The position numbers and the translations under genes were made by a program. From Microlunatus flavus (GTDB lineage: Bacteria > Actinomycetota > Actinomycetes > Propionibacteriales > Propionibacteriaceae), in the NCBI RefSeq assembly GCF_900110855.1, contig NZ_FOFA01000010.1, positions 1 through 64,000 on the forward strand: DNA of 64,000 nucleotides. The letters are read 5' to 3'. Shown one piece after another: positions 1 to 7,728 of the stretch. The notes beneath the pieces were generated by a model. That model was not told where the DNA came from and made no database searches. It was given only the letters and a program-made list of their open reading frames with translations. Each line of letters begins with the position of its first letter. Within the stretch, counting starts at the first letter, position 1.

Positions 1-14
1 GTCGAAGGGCCTCG

Positions 15-1265
15 TTGGGTTCTCGTGATCGTTGCAACGCCTCTATTGGTGGAGGTGGATGTTGACGTTCGGAGTGGGGGTCCGTCAGCGAGTGTTCGCG
101 TTGCTGGCTCGAGGCTGGTCGCAGAAGCAGACCGCGTCGGTCACGGGCGTGTCGGCCCGGGCGATCGGGCGTTGGCGCGCCGAGGTTGGCGGGGTGGAGT
201 TCGAACCGTGCCAGGTCCAGCGCTACCTCAGCCGTGACGAGCGCTACGAGATCGCCCGGCTTCACGACAGCGGGCTCGGGGTGCGAGAGATCGGGCGCCG
301 GCTGTGCCGCTCAGCCTCGACGATCAGTCGAGAGCTGCGCCGCCCCGCACGACCCGCGGCGGCGCCGGGGCGCCCGAGCGGACGCACGCCGGGCTACCAG
401 CCCGAGGCCTGCCACCAGGCCGCGGTCCGGGCCCGGAATCGGGCCCGGGCCTCGAAGCTGGCCCGTGACGCCCGGCTACGAGTCTGGGTCCAGACCCGCT
501 TGGACCTCGGCTTGTCGCCCGAGCAGATCAGCGGGCGGCTACGCGTGGAGTTCGGTGATGATGAGCAGATGCGGATCAGCCACGAGGCGATCTATCGCGC
601 CATCTACGTCCTTCCCCGAGGCGAGCTGCGCCGCGAGCTCCGCGCCCACCTCCGCAGCGGCCGTTCCCAACGCCGGACCCGTCAGACCCGCACTCCGCGC
701 AACCGACCGGGCCAGATCGTGGGCGCGGTCTCGATCCACGAGCGGCCCGAGGAGGTCGAGGGCCGGCTCGTGCCGGGCCACCACGAGGGCGACCTGGTCT
801 GCGGCCCGGCCGGGACCACCGCCGCGATCGGCACGCTGGTCGAGCGGACCAGCGGGTTCTTGACCGCGTTCTTGCTGCCCGAGCGCCACACCGCCGAAGC
901 GACCCTGGCCGGGCTCAGCGAGGCCGTGAACCGGACCGGGTGGCCGATGGCGTCGCTGACCTGGGACCGCGGCTCGGAGATGGCCCGCCACGCCGAGTTC
1001 AGTGCCGCGACCGGTATCCAGGTCTACTTCGCCGACCCCCACGCCCCCTGGCAGCGCGGCTCCAACGAGAGCACCAACGGCTTGCTGCGCGAATACGTCC
1101 CCAAAGGACGAGACATCGCCACCGTCACCGACACCGAGCTCCAACACGCCGTCGAGCTGCTCAACAACCGGCCCCGCAAACGACACGGCTTCCTCACACC
1201 GACCGAGGTCCTCGCCGCCATACTCAAAGACCAGACCGGTGTTGCGACCACCCCGTGAATCTGGG
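15..1265 (+). mobile_element. IS30-family insertion sequence, probably intact
   Basis: A single transposase gene nearly fills the element. The two ends are imperfect inverted repeats: about 17 of 25 positions match between the left end near 17-40 and the reverse complement of 1238-1262, sharing the core GCAAC-N-CC. CTCG at 11-14 and 1266-1269 may be the target duplication, although IS30 elements more often duplicate 2-3 bp, so the exact ends are uncertain by a few bases. The flanks are the two halves of a palindromic repeat that is uninterrupted at 51456-51526. Confidence 0.75.
32..1258 (+). CDS. IS30-family transposase (DDE)
   Basis: The 408-residue protein catalyses excision and insertion of the surrounding element. 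Two helix-turn-helix-like segments near residues 25-50 and 70-100 (the second with GVREIGRRL and STISRELRR) are typical of IS30 proteins. The RNase H-like core shows HHEGD (D254), TWDRG (D312) and RGSNESTNGLLR (E346). The D-E spacing of 33 residues fits the IS30 DDE triad, and all three acidic residues are intact. The TTG start at 32 lies inside the left inverted repeat and the stop inside the right one. An in-frame ATG at 59 is an alternative start. No frameshift is visible, so the enzyme could be active. Confidence 0.9.
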   Translation: MQRLYWWRWMLTFGVGVRQRVFALLARGWSQKQTASVTGVSARAIGRWRAEVGGVEFEPCQVQRYLSRDERYEIARLHDSGLGVREIGRRLCRSASTISRELRRPARPAAAPGRPSGRTPGYQPEACHQAAVRARNRARASKLARDARLRVWVQTRLDLGLSPEQISGRLRVEFGDDEQMRISHEAIYRAIYVLPRGELRRELRAHLRSGRSQRRTRQTRTPRNRPGQIVGAVSIHERPEEVEGRLVPGHHEGDLVCGPAGTTAAIGTLVERTSGFLTAFLLPERHTAEATLAGLSEAVNRTGWPMASLTWDRGSEMARHAEFSAATGIQVYFADPHAPWQRGSNESTNGLLREYVPKGRDIATVTDTELQHAVELLNNRPRKRHGFLTPTEVLAAILKDQTGVATTP

Positions 1266-1380
1266 CTCGACGAGGTCGGCGTCCTTCCTGCCACAAGAAG
1301 AACACCAACCCCTTCGGGGCCCTTCGACAGGCTCAGGGAGCGTTCTTCGCGCCCCCTTCGACGAGCTCGGGGAGCGTTCT
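1266..1380. repeat. Dispersed palindromic repeat (right half plus extra unit)
   Basis: The unit CCTTCGACAGGCTCAGGGAG occurs near 1320-1340, with a diverged copy at 1353-1379. The same unit is seen at 51406-51540 and 18889-18907. Positions 1-14 are the left half of the same composite repeat, as shown by matching 1-14 plus 1270-1345 to 51456-51540. The stretch lies between the IS and the end of the mutase gene and has no coding potential. Confidence 0.75.
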
Positions 1381-1384
1381 CCCC

Positions 1385-2965
1385 TCAGAACCGCTCGCTC
1401 GGGCGGTAGACGCCCCAGACGTCGCGGAGGGCGTCGCAGACCTCGCCGACCGTGGCGCGCAGGGCGAGGGCCCGCTTCATCGGGGGCAGGACGTTGTCCG
1501 TCCCCCGCGCCGCCGAGCGGAGCTGCTCGAGCGCCGCGGTCACGCGCGCGTCGTCGCGGCCCTCGCGCACCCGCGCGACGCGGGCGGCCTGCGCGGCCTC
1601 CAGGGCCGGGTCGACGCGGAGCGGCTCGTACGGCTCCTCCTCGTCGAGGGCGAAGCGGTTCACCCCGACCACCACCCGCTCGCCCGCGTCGATCTCGCGG
1701 GCGACCTCGTACGCGGACCGCTCGATCTCGCCCTTCTGGAAGCCCTGCTCGATCCCGGCGACGGCACCGCCGAGGGCGTCGACCGCGTCCATCAGCGCGA
1801 CCGCGGCCGCCTCGACGTCGTCGGTCAGCGACTCGACCACGTACGAACCGGCGAACGGGTCGACCGTCTTCGTCAGGTCGGTCTCGTGGGCGAGCACCTG
1901 CTGGGTGCGGACGGCGAGCCGGGCCGACTTCTGCGTCGGGAGCGCGAGGGCCTCGTCGTAGGAGTTCGTGTGCAGCGACTGGGTCCCGCCGAGGACGGCG
2001 GCGAGCGCCTGGACGGTCACCCGGACGAGGTTGACCTCGGGCTGCTGCGCGGTGAGCTGCACGCCCGCCGTCTGGGTGTGGAAGCGCAGCATCTGCGACT
2101 TGGGGTTCTTGGCGCCGAAACGCTCGCGCATCACGCGCGCCCAGATCCGCCGGGCCGCCCGGAACTTCGCCACCTCCTCCAGCAGCGTGGTGCGGGCGAC
2201 GAAGAAGAAGGACAGCCGCGGCGCGAACTGGTCGACGTCCAGCCCGGCGGCGAGCGCCGCCTCGACGTAGGCGATCCCGTTCGCGAGCGTGAAGGCGATC
2301 TCCTGCGCGGGCGTCGCCCCCGCCTCGGCCATGTGGTAGCCGGAGATCGAGATCGTGTTCCAGCGCGGCAGGGCCTGCGCGCAGTAGGCGAACGTGTCCC
2401 CCACCAGGCGCAACGAGGCCTGCGGCGGGTAGATGTACGTCCCGCGGGCGATGTACTCCTTCAGCACGTCGTTCTGGATCGTGCCGGCGAGCAGGGCGGG
2501 GTCGATCCCGTTCTCCTCCGCGACCAGCTGGTAGAGCAGCAGCAGGACCGCGGCGGGCGCGTTGATCGTCATCGAGGTGGAGACCTGCGCCAGGTCGATG
2601 CCGGCGAACAGCACCCGCATGTCCACCACAGAGTCGATGGCGACGCCCACCTTGCCGACCTCGCCGGCCGCCAGCGGGGCGTCGGAGTCCATGCCCATCT
2701 GGGTCGGCAGGTCGAAGGCGACCGACAGCCCGGCGCTGCCGTGGGCGATCAGCTCCAGGTAGCGGGCGTTCGACTCCGCGGCCGTGCCGAAGCCCGCGTA
2801 CTGCCGCGTCGTCCAGGGCCGCGTCGTGTACATGCCGGGGTGCACGCCGCGGGTGAAGGGGTACGCCCCGGGCTCGCCGAGCGACGTGGCCGGGTCGAAG
2901 CCGGCCGGGTCGCCGGGCCCGTAGACGTCCTCGAACGGCGTGCCCGACTCCGTCTGTCCGCTCAC
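1385..2965 (-). CDS. Methylmalonyl-CoA mutase, large (catalytic) subunit
   Basis: The 526-residue protein is an adenosylcobalamin-dependent acyl-CoA mutase interconverting methylmalonyl-CoA and succinyl-CoA in propionate and odd-chain metabolism. It holds only the substrate-binding TIM-barrel domain. The B12-binding domain is a separate gene at 28596-29036. Substrate-diagnostic positions favour methylmalonyl-CoA over isobutyryl-CoA: Tyr56 in TTRQYAGF and Arg174 in [12 protein letters not shown]. Their spacing of 118 equals that of Tyr89/Arg207 in the Propionibacterium enzyme, whereas isobutyryl-CoA mutases carry Phe and Gln. The GTG start at 2965 is preceded by a GCAGGGG-like site. Longer reading would run into the divergent antiporter gene. 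The specificity call is inference from two residues. Confidence 0.9.
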   Translation of the reverse strand: MSGQTESGTPFEDVYGPGDPAGFDPATSLGEPGAYPFTRGVHPGMYTTRPWTTRQYAGFGTAAESNARYLELIAHGSAGLSVAFDLPTQMGMDSDAPLAAGEVGKVGVAIDSVVDMRVLFAGIDLAQVSTSMTINAPAAVLLLLYQLVAEENGIDPALLAGTIQNDVLKEYIARGTYIYPPQASLRLVGDTFAYCAQALPRWNTISISGYHMAEAGATPAQEIAFTLANGIAYVEAALAAGLDVDQFAPRLSFFFVARTTLLEEVAKFRAARRIWARVMRERFGAKNPKSQMLRFHTQTAGVQLTAQQPEVNLVRVTVQALAAVLGGTQSLHTNSYDEALALPTQKSARLAVRTQQVLAHETDLTKTVDPFAGSYVVESLTDDVEAAAVALMDAVDALGGAVAGIEQGFQKGEIERSAYEVAREIDAGERVVVGVNRFALDEEEPYEPLRVDPALEAAQAARVARVREGRDDARVTAALEQLRSAARGTDNVLPPMKRALALRATVGEVCDALRDVWGVYRPSERF

Positions 2966-3023
2966 CCCTGCATGGTCCCAAACCCCGTCCGGGGCGCGGG
3001 GAGGGCTTGCCCGGGCTGACAGC

Positions 3024-4928
3024 ATGTGCGCCGTGGAGATCGCGCTGGAGATCCTGGGCATCGCGGCGGTGGTGATCGCCGTCAGCGGTCTCGCCGACAA
3101 GATCAAGGTCTCGGCGCCGCTGCTGCTGCTCGTCGTCGGGGTCGGGGTGTCGTACGTCCCGTTCATCGACGAACCGGTCCTGACCAGCGAGGTCGTGCTC
3201 CTCGGCTTCCTGCCACCGCTGCTCTACTCCGCGGCCATCCGGACCTCGATCCTGGACTTCCGGCACAACCTGCGTCCGATCGCGTACCTGTCGGTCCTGC
3301 TCGTCCTCATCACCGCGCTCGGGGTCGCGCTCGTCGCCTGGGCGCTGCTGCCGATCGGCTTCGCGCTCGCCCTGGCGCTCGGGGCCGTCGTCGCCCCGCC
3401 CGACGCCGTGGCGGCCACCTCCATCGCCCGACGGATCGGGCTGCCGCGGCGCGTCGTGACCATCCTCGAGGGCGAGTCGCTCGTCAACGACGCCACGGCC
3501 ATCACCTGCCTCAGGGTCGCCCTCGCCGCTCTCGCCCTGGGCCAGTTCTCCGCCTTCGACGCCGGCGTCGGCTTCCTCATCGCGCTGCTGGGCGGGGTCG
3601 CCGTGGGCCTGGGCGTGGGGCTGCTGGCCGTCGTCGTCCGCCGCAAGGTCCGCAACGCGGTCTACGACACCGCCATCTCGTTCATGGTGCCGTTCGCGGC
3701 CTACCTGCCCGCCGAGGAGATCGGCTACCACGACCTGCACGGCTCCGGCGTGATCGCCGTCGTCACCGCCGGGCTCCTGCTGGGCCACAAGAGCCAGGTG
3801 ATCCAGACCGGCCAGAGCCGGCTCAACGAGCGGATCAACTGGGGCACGATCCAGTTCCTCCTGGAGAACACCGTCTTCCTGCTCATCGGGCTGCAGGCCC
3901 GGCGGATCGTCGCCGCCCTGGCCGACGCACCGCTGTCGGGCGGGCGGATCGCGCTCTTCTGCGTCGCCGTCTTCCTCACCGTGATCGTGCTGCGGATGGT
4001 GTGGGTCTTCCTCATGCGCATCTCGCTGTTCCGGCGGCACCGCGACGAGGGCGAGCAGGTCGAGGTCCCGTGGCAGGCGACCCTCGTGGTCGGCTGGGCC
4101 GGGCTGCGAGGAGTGGTCACGCTGGCCACGGTGCTGCTCATCCCGGAGACGGTCGAGCTGCGCGAGGTGCTGATCTTCGCGGCCATGGTCGTGACCTTCG
4201 GGACGCTGCTGCTGCAGGGCCTGACCCTGCCCCCGCTGGTCCGCGTGCTCAAGCTGCGCGGACCGGACGCCCGCTCGGACGCGCTGCAGGCCGCGACCGT
4301 GCTGACCACGTCCACCACCGCGGCCCTGCGCGCCCTGGACGACCTGAGCGGGGGCGACGACAACCCGGACGCCGTCGAGCGCGTGCGCGACCGCATCTCG
4401 TCCGGCCCCGAACGACTGTGGGAGCGCCTCGGCGACCACAGCAACGGCGAGACCCCCGCCGAGACGTACCGGCGCCTGCGCCTGGAGACCCTGCAGGTGC
4501 AGCGCGACGCCGTGCTCAAGGTCCGTTCCAACGGCACCGTCGACCACGAGGTCGTCGAGGAGGTCCTCGACTCCTTCGACATCGAGGAGTCGATGCTGAC
4601 CATCGCCGGCGACCGTTCGGACCGGATCAGCGAGGCCGACGCCGACGTGCGTACGCCCGTCGACCCGGTCGGCCCCTGCGACCACCTCGCCGCGGCTCCG
4701 TGCGAGATCGCGGCGGACGGCGACGGCCGCTGCCTCGACTGCGTCCGCGAGGGCACCACGCCCGTCCACCTCCGCATCTGCCTGACCTGCGGCAACGTGG
4801 GCTGCTGCGACAGCTCTGTCGGCCGCCACGCCGACAAGCACTTCCACGGCACCCACCACCCCGTCATGCGCTCCTTCGAGCCCGGCGAGGACTGGCGCTG
4901 GTGCTACAAGGACGAACGCCTCGGGTGA
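3024..4928 (+). CDS. CPA1-type Na+/H+ antiporter with C-terminal UBP zinc finger
   Basis: The 634-residue protein has an N-terminal membrane part of about 400 residues with some 12 hydrophobic segments. It carries CPA1 signatures such as [14 protein letters not shown] and [11 protein letters not shown], so it should exchange cations for protons across the plasma membrane. A cytoplasmic region of about 130 residues rich in charged residues follows. Residues from about 550 to the end form a UBP-type zinc finger, with [22 protein letters not shown] and the histidines [13 protein letters not shown]. The finger is known in eukaryotic deubiquitinases and occurs in some bacterial proteins, where its ligand is unclear to me. 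ATG 3024 is chosen. GTG 3033 is possible. The gene is divergent from the mutase. Confidence 0.88.
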   Translation: MCAVEIALEILGIAAVVIAVSGLADKIKVSAPLLLLVVGVGVSYVPFIDEPVLTSEVVLLGFLPPLLYSAAIRTSILDFRHNLRPIAYLSVLLVLITALGVALVAWALLPIGFALALALGAVVAPPDAVAATSIARRIGLPRRVVTILEGESLVNDATAITCLRVALAALALGQFSAFDAGVGFLIALLGGVAVGLGVGLLAVVVRRKVRNAVYDTAISFMVPFAAYLPAEEIGYHDLHGSGVIAVVTAGLLLGHKSQVIQTGQSRLNERINWGTIQFLLENTVFLLIGLQARRIVAALADAPLSGGRIALFCVAVFLTVIVLRMVWVFLMRISLFRRHRDEGEQVEVPWQATLVVGWAGLRGVVTLATVLLIPETVELREVLIFAAMVVTFGTLLLQGLTLPPLVRVLKLRGPDARSDALQAATVLTTSTTAALRALDDLSGGDDNPDAVERVRDRISSGPERLWERLGDHSNGETPAETYRRLRLETLQVQRDAVLKVRSNGTVDHEVVEEVLDSFDIEESMLTIAGDRSDRISEADADVRTPVDPVGPCDHLAAAPCEIAADGDGRCLDCVREGTTPVHLRICLTCGNVGCCDSSVGRHADKHFHGTHHPVMRSFEPGEDWRWCYKDERLG

Positions 4929-5350
4929 GAGCGCTTGCCGCTCCCCTCCGCAGGAAGTGGTCACTCCCGGTCGCGACACGCCGCGAGCGAGCGCCCGCGC
5001 CTGACCACTTTCGTACGAGACGGCCCTCCCGCAAGCTCAGGGTCGTGGCTCCGCACTCCGAGAGGCTCGGGACGGGGGTGCTCGCGCACGTGCGGCAGGT
5101 GCATCCCGACCAGAGCCAGATCGGGCGCCGGTGCCTGGACGAGGAGCGGGTGACGACACGCTTTTCGTCGTCACCGGCGACGAGGAAGGCATCGGATCAG
5201 AGCCCGATCTGCGTCCGAGCGGAGCGAGGACAGAAGACTCGCGTATCACCACTCGCCCCCCACCCTCTTCTGCGGTATGAATGCGCACAGGTCGGAGCCG
5301 CGGGACTCGAGGAGCCCGTGAGCCGCGAGCCCGGAGGGTGCCATGGACGC
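4929..5350. other. 422-bp intergenic region with repeat elements, no gene
   Basis: Positions 4955-4963 (AAGTGGTCA) and 5002-5010 (TGACCACTT) form a 9-bp inverted repeat that shares two segments with a similar repeat at 10796-10846. The structured element described separately lies at 5117-5234. Open frames crossing the stretch lack codon bias and family resemblance. A GGAGGG at 5333-5338 is the likely ribosome-binding site of the following sigma factor. Confidence 0.6.
5117..5234 (+). repeat. Structured dispersed element, copy A
   Basis: There are three nested helices. P1 is 5117-5126 paired with 5202-5211 (10 of 10). P2 is 5128-5135 with 5188-5195 (8 pairs, one G-T). P3 is 5149-5157 with 5167-5175 (9 of 9), closing the nonamer loop ACGCTTTTC. 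The P2-P3 joint carries CTGGACGAGGAGCG and CGACGAGGAA. The 3' flank CGTCCGAGCGGAGCGAGG is shared with copy B. Copies B (11294-11410) and C (60378-60467) keep the same architecture with different stem sequences. Its function is unknown to me. Confidence 0.75.
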
Positions 5351-5362
5351 GTGGGCGCGGTG

Positions 5363-5962
5363 ATGGACGGCGGCGCGGGGGGTGCGGTCGAGGACAGCCT
5401 GTCGGTGCGCGCCGGGAGGCTCTTCGCCGCGTACCGGGGTGGTGACGAGGCGGCGATGAGCGACCTCGTCCGGGCGCTCGCACCGGTCCTGTGGCACACC
5501 GTCCGGGGGACCCGGCTCGACACGGCCGCCGCGGAGGACGTCCTCCAGACCGTCTGGCTCAGCCTCGTGCGGCACGCCGACACCATCGTCGAGCCGAACG
5601 CGGTCCTGCAGTGGCTCGTCGTGTCGACCAAGCGCGAGGCGTGGCGCGTCTCGCGCGTCCAGGACCGGGCGCGGCCCGAGGACGTGGAGACGACCCGTGC
5701 GCAGCAGGGCGACGGCAGCACTCCCGTGGCGGAGCAGGTCGCCGACGCCGAGTCCGACGACGTGCTGTGGCGCCACGTCGCCGAGCTCCCGGAACGGTGC
5801 CGGGCGCTGCTGCGCGTGATCGCCTTCGCGGCGAAGCCCGACTACGCCCAGATCGCGCGCGCCCTGGGCATGCCCGTGGGCAGCATCGGCCCCACGCGTG
5901 GGCGCTGCCTGGCCAAGCTCCGCCTCGCTCTCGCCGCCGACCCGCAGTGGGGGTCGGCGTGA
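5363..5962 (+). CDS. ECF-like sigma-70 family RNA polymerase sigma factor
   Basis: The protein has about 199 residues. Region 2 resemblance is seen in VRALAPVLWHTVRGTRLDTAAAEDVLQTVWLSLVRH, and region 4 in LPERCRALLRVIAFAAKPDYAQIARALGMPVGSIGPTRGRCLAKLR. It should direct RNA polymerase to a small alternative regulon. The next gene overlaps its stop by GTGA (5959-5962), so the two are probably translated together. No membrane anti-sigma factor or zinc-binding HxxxCxxC anti-sigma motif follows, so control must differ from classical ECF pairs. ATG 5363 is listed. GTG 5351 lies better with respect to GGAGGG at 5333-5338, with 12 nt spacing. Confidence 0.85.
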   Translation: MDGGAGGAVEDSLSVRAGRLFAAYRGGDEAAMSDLVRALAPVLWHTVRGTRLDTAAAEDVLQTVWLSLVRHADTIVEPNAVLQWLVVSTKREAWRVSRVQDRARPEDVETTRAQQGDGSTPVAEQVADAESDDVLWRHVAELPERCRALLRVIAFAAKPDYAQIARALGMPVGSIGPTRGRCLAKLRLALAADPQWGSA

Positions 5963-6480
5963 ACGCGCGCCCGCAGGGACCCGGCGACGACGGGCCGGGG
6001 CCGGACGAGACCGCGCTGGCCGGCGGGCCGCTGGACGACGACGACCTCGCGCTGCTCGAGGCGGTCCGCGTCCTGTGGGAGGCGCGCGACCCCGTGCCGG
6101 AGGGGCTGGCCGCGCGGATCGAGTTCGCGCTGACCCTCGACGCGCTGGAGACGGAGGTCGCGACGCTGACGCAGGTCGACCTCGCCACCGCGGGTTCGCG
6201 CGCCGGGGAGACCGAGACCGTACGGACGGTGACGTTCAGCACCGAGACCCTCGACGCGATGGTCACGCTGACCGACGCGCCGGACGGGACCGTACGGGTC
6301 GACGGGTGGATCGCTCCGGGCGCGGCGATGCGGGTCGAGCTCGTGGTCGCGGGCTCGACCCTGAGCGTGGACGCCGACGAGGACGGACGGTTCGTGCTCG
6401 AGGCGGTGCCCAAAGGGCTGGCGAAGTTCGCCCTCCATCCCGGTGGGCGCACCGTGCTCAGCCCGACGATCGAGCTCTGA
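5959..6480 (+). CDS. Small soluble protein coupled to sigma factor (carboxypeptidase-regulatory-like fold suspected)
   Basis: The 173-residue acidic protein has no signal peptide or membrane segment. The N-terminal half is rich in Asp, Gly and Pro and then helical. The C-terminal half, from about residue 95, reads as a beta-sandwich with TVRVDGWIAPGAAMRVELVVAGSTLSVDADEDGRFVLEAVPKGLAKFALHPGG. This resembles the carboxypeptidase-regulatory/DUF fold seen beside sigma factors in other actinobacteria. Start GTG 5959 overlaps the sigma stop. The context suggests a regulator or effector of that sigma factor, but that is inference. Its 3' end overlaps the convergent EamA gene by 23 bp. Confidence 0.75.
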   Translation: MNARPQGPGDDGPGPDETALAGGPLDDDDLALLEAVRVLWEARDPVPEGLAARIEFALTLDALETEVATLTQVDLATAGSRAGETETVRTVTFSTETLDAMVTLTDAPDGTVRVDGWIAPGAAMRVELVVAGSTLSVDADEDGRFVLEAVPKGLAKFALHPGGRTVLSPTIEL

Positions 6481-7603
6481 CCCCTCGGTCCGGGCCGTCG
6501 CCCGCGTCGCCGTCCGGCTCCTCGTCGGGGACGGGACCGACCGGCGCGGCGCCCGCCGGCGCGCCACCGGCGGTCTCGAGGCCACGCGTGCCCGGCGCCA
6601 GGTAGAGCACGGCCACCGCGCCGAGGAGCAGCCCGGCCCCGGCCGCGGTGCCGACCCCGAACGGTTCGGCGAGGACGGTCACGGCCAGCACGGCGGCGGT
6701 CAGCGGCTCGACCAGCGTCAGCACCGCGGCGACGCTGCTCGGGGTGCCCCGCAGCCCGCGGTTGAACAGCACGTACGCCACCGCCGTCGCCAGCGCGCCC
6801 ATCCCCACGATCCCCGCCCAGGCGACGCCGACCCCCAGGGGCGCGTCGGCGGGGACGACGGCGGGAGCGGCGAGCAGGGCGAAGGGCGCGAGGCAGACGG
6901 CGCCCACCACCGAGGTGAGGGTCGTCATGGCCACGGCGGGCGTGTGCTGGGCGAGGTGGCGGCCGAGGATCGTGCTGACGCCGTAGATCGTGCCGGAGGC
7001 GACCGCCGCCAGCACGCCCAGCGTCTGGTGCGGACCCCCGGGTCCGCCGTGCCCGCCGGCGACGAGCACCAGGCCGACGACGGCGACCACCAGGACGAGG
7101 CAGGAGAGCCGGCCGGGCGCCCGGCGGCGCCGGAACGCCTCCCACACGGCGGCCACGACGGGCGCCGTGCCGAGGCTCACCATGGTGGCGACGTTGACGC
7201 CGGCCGTGGTCACGGACAGGAAGTAGAGCGCCTGGTACGCCGCCAGCGCCGCCCCGGCGGCCGCCAGCGGTCCGGGGTCGCGCCGGGCGGCGGCGACCAC
7301 GCTGCGCAGGCGTGGGGCCGCGACCAGCAGCATCGTGGCCGAGGAGACGGCGAGGCGCCAGAAGCTGATCTCCAGCGGGCCGAGGCCCGTCGAGCGGTGG
7401 ACCAGGGACGCGACGACGCCGGCGGTCCCCCAGAGGACGGCGGCGAGCGTGATCTGGAGCAGGCCGACGCGCGCGGAGGTCGGGCGCGGCGCGGGCCGGG
7501 CGGAGGTGGGGGCGGACAGGTTCCGGGTGGACCGGTGGCGGGTGGTGGGCACGGACGTCGGCTCTCGGGTGGGTTCCGTCGGTGGGCCTGGGCGGGCGCG
7601 CAC
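6458..7603 (-). CDS. EamA (DMT superfamily) transporter
   Basis: The protein has about 381 residues and ten hydrophobic segments between residues 47 and 340, arranged as two EamA halves. The first half starts at LLQITLAAVLWGTAGVVASLV, the second at TLGVLAAVASGTIYGVSTILGR. Family members export small metabolites or amino acids; the substrate cannot be told. The first 45 residues are Pro/Arg/Thr-rich and may be untranslated, since GTG codons within them are alternative starts. The last 40 residues are a Gly/Ala/Pro/Asp tail. The 3' end overlaps the convergent gene. Confidence 0.85.
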   Translation of the reverse strand: MRARPGPPTEPTREPTSVPTTRHRSTRNLSAPTSARPAPRPTSARVGLLQITLAAVLWGTAGVVASLVHRSTGLGPLEISFWRLAVSSATMLLVAAPRLRSVVAAARRDPGPLAAAGAALAAYQALYFLSVTTAGVNVATMVSLGTAPVVAAVWEAFRRRRAPGRLSCLVLVVAVVGLVLVAGGHGGPGGPHQTLGVLAAVASGTIYGVSTILGRHLAQHTPAVAMTTLTSVVGAVCLAPFALLAAPAVVPADAPLGVGVAWAGIVGMGALATAVAYVLFNRGLRGTPSSVAAVLTLVEPLTAAVLAVTVLAEPFGVGTAAGAGLLLGAVAVLYLAPGTRGLETAGGAPAGAAPVGPVPDEEPDGDAGDGPDRGVRARSSG

Positions 7604-7728
7604 GACGAGACCGGCACCGGCGCACCGGTGCCCGTGCGGGGCGCGCCTAGGCGCCCGGGGGCGGCAGGACCAGCGAGAGCGAGCTCACGAGCCACAGCCT
7701 AGGGCACCGCTGCCGCCCGTCGGCAGGC

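Noticed and set aside
1224-4979. Very long minus-strand open frame (about 1250 codons) and similar long frames opposite real genes
   Set aside because: It is a high-G+C shadow: composition is Arg/Gly/Asp-rich without family motifs, and the mutase and antiporter genes in other frames explain the region.
3026-5962. Plus-strand frame of about 980 codons ending with the sigma factor
   Set aside because: Only its last 200 codons are a real gene. The rest is out of frame with the antiporter.
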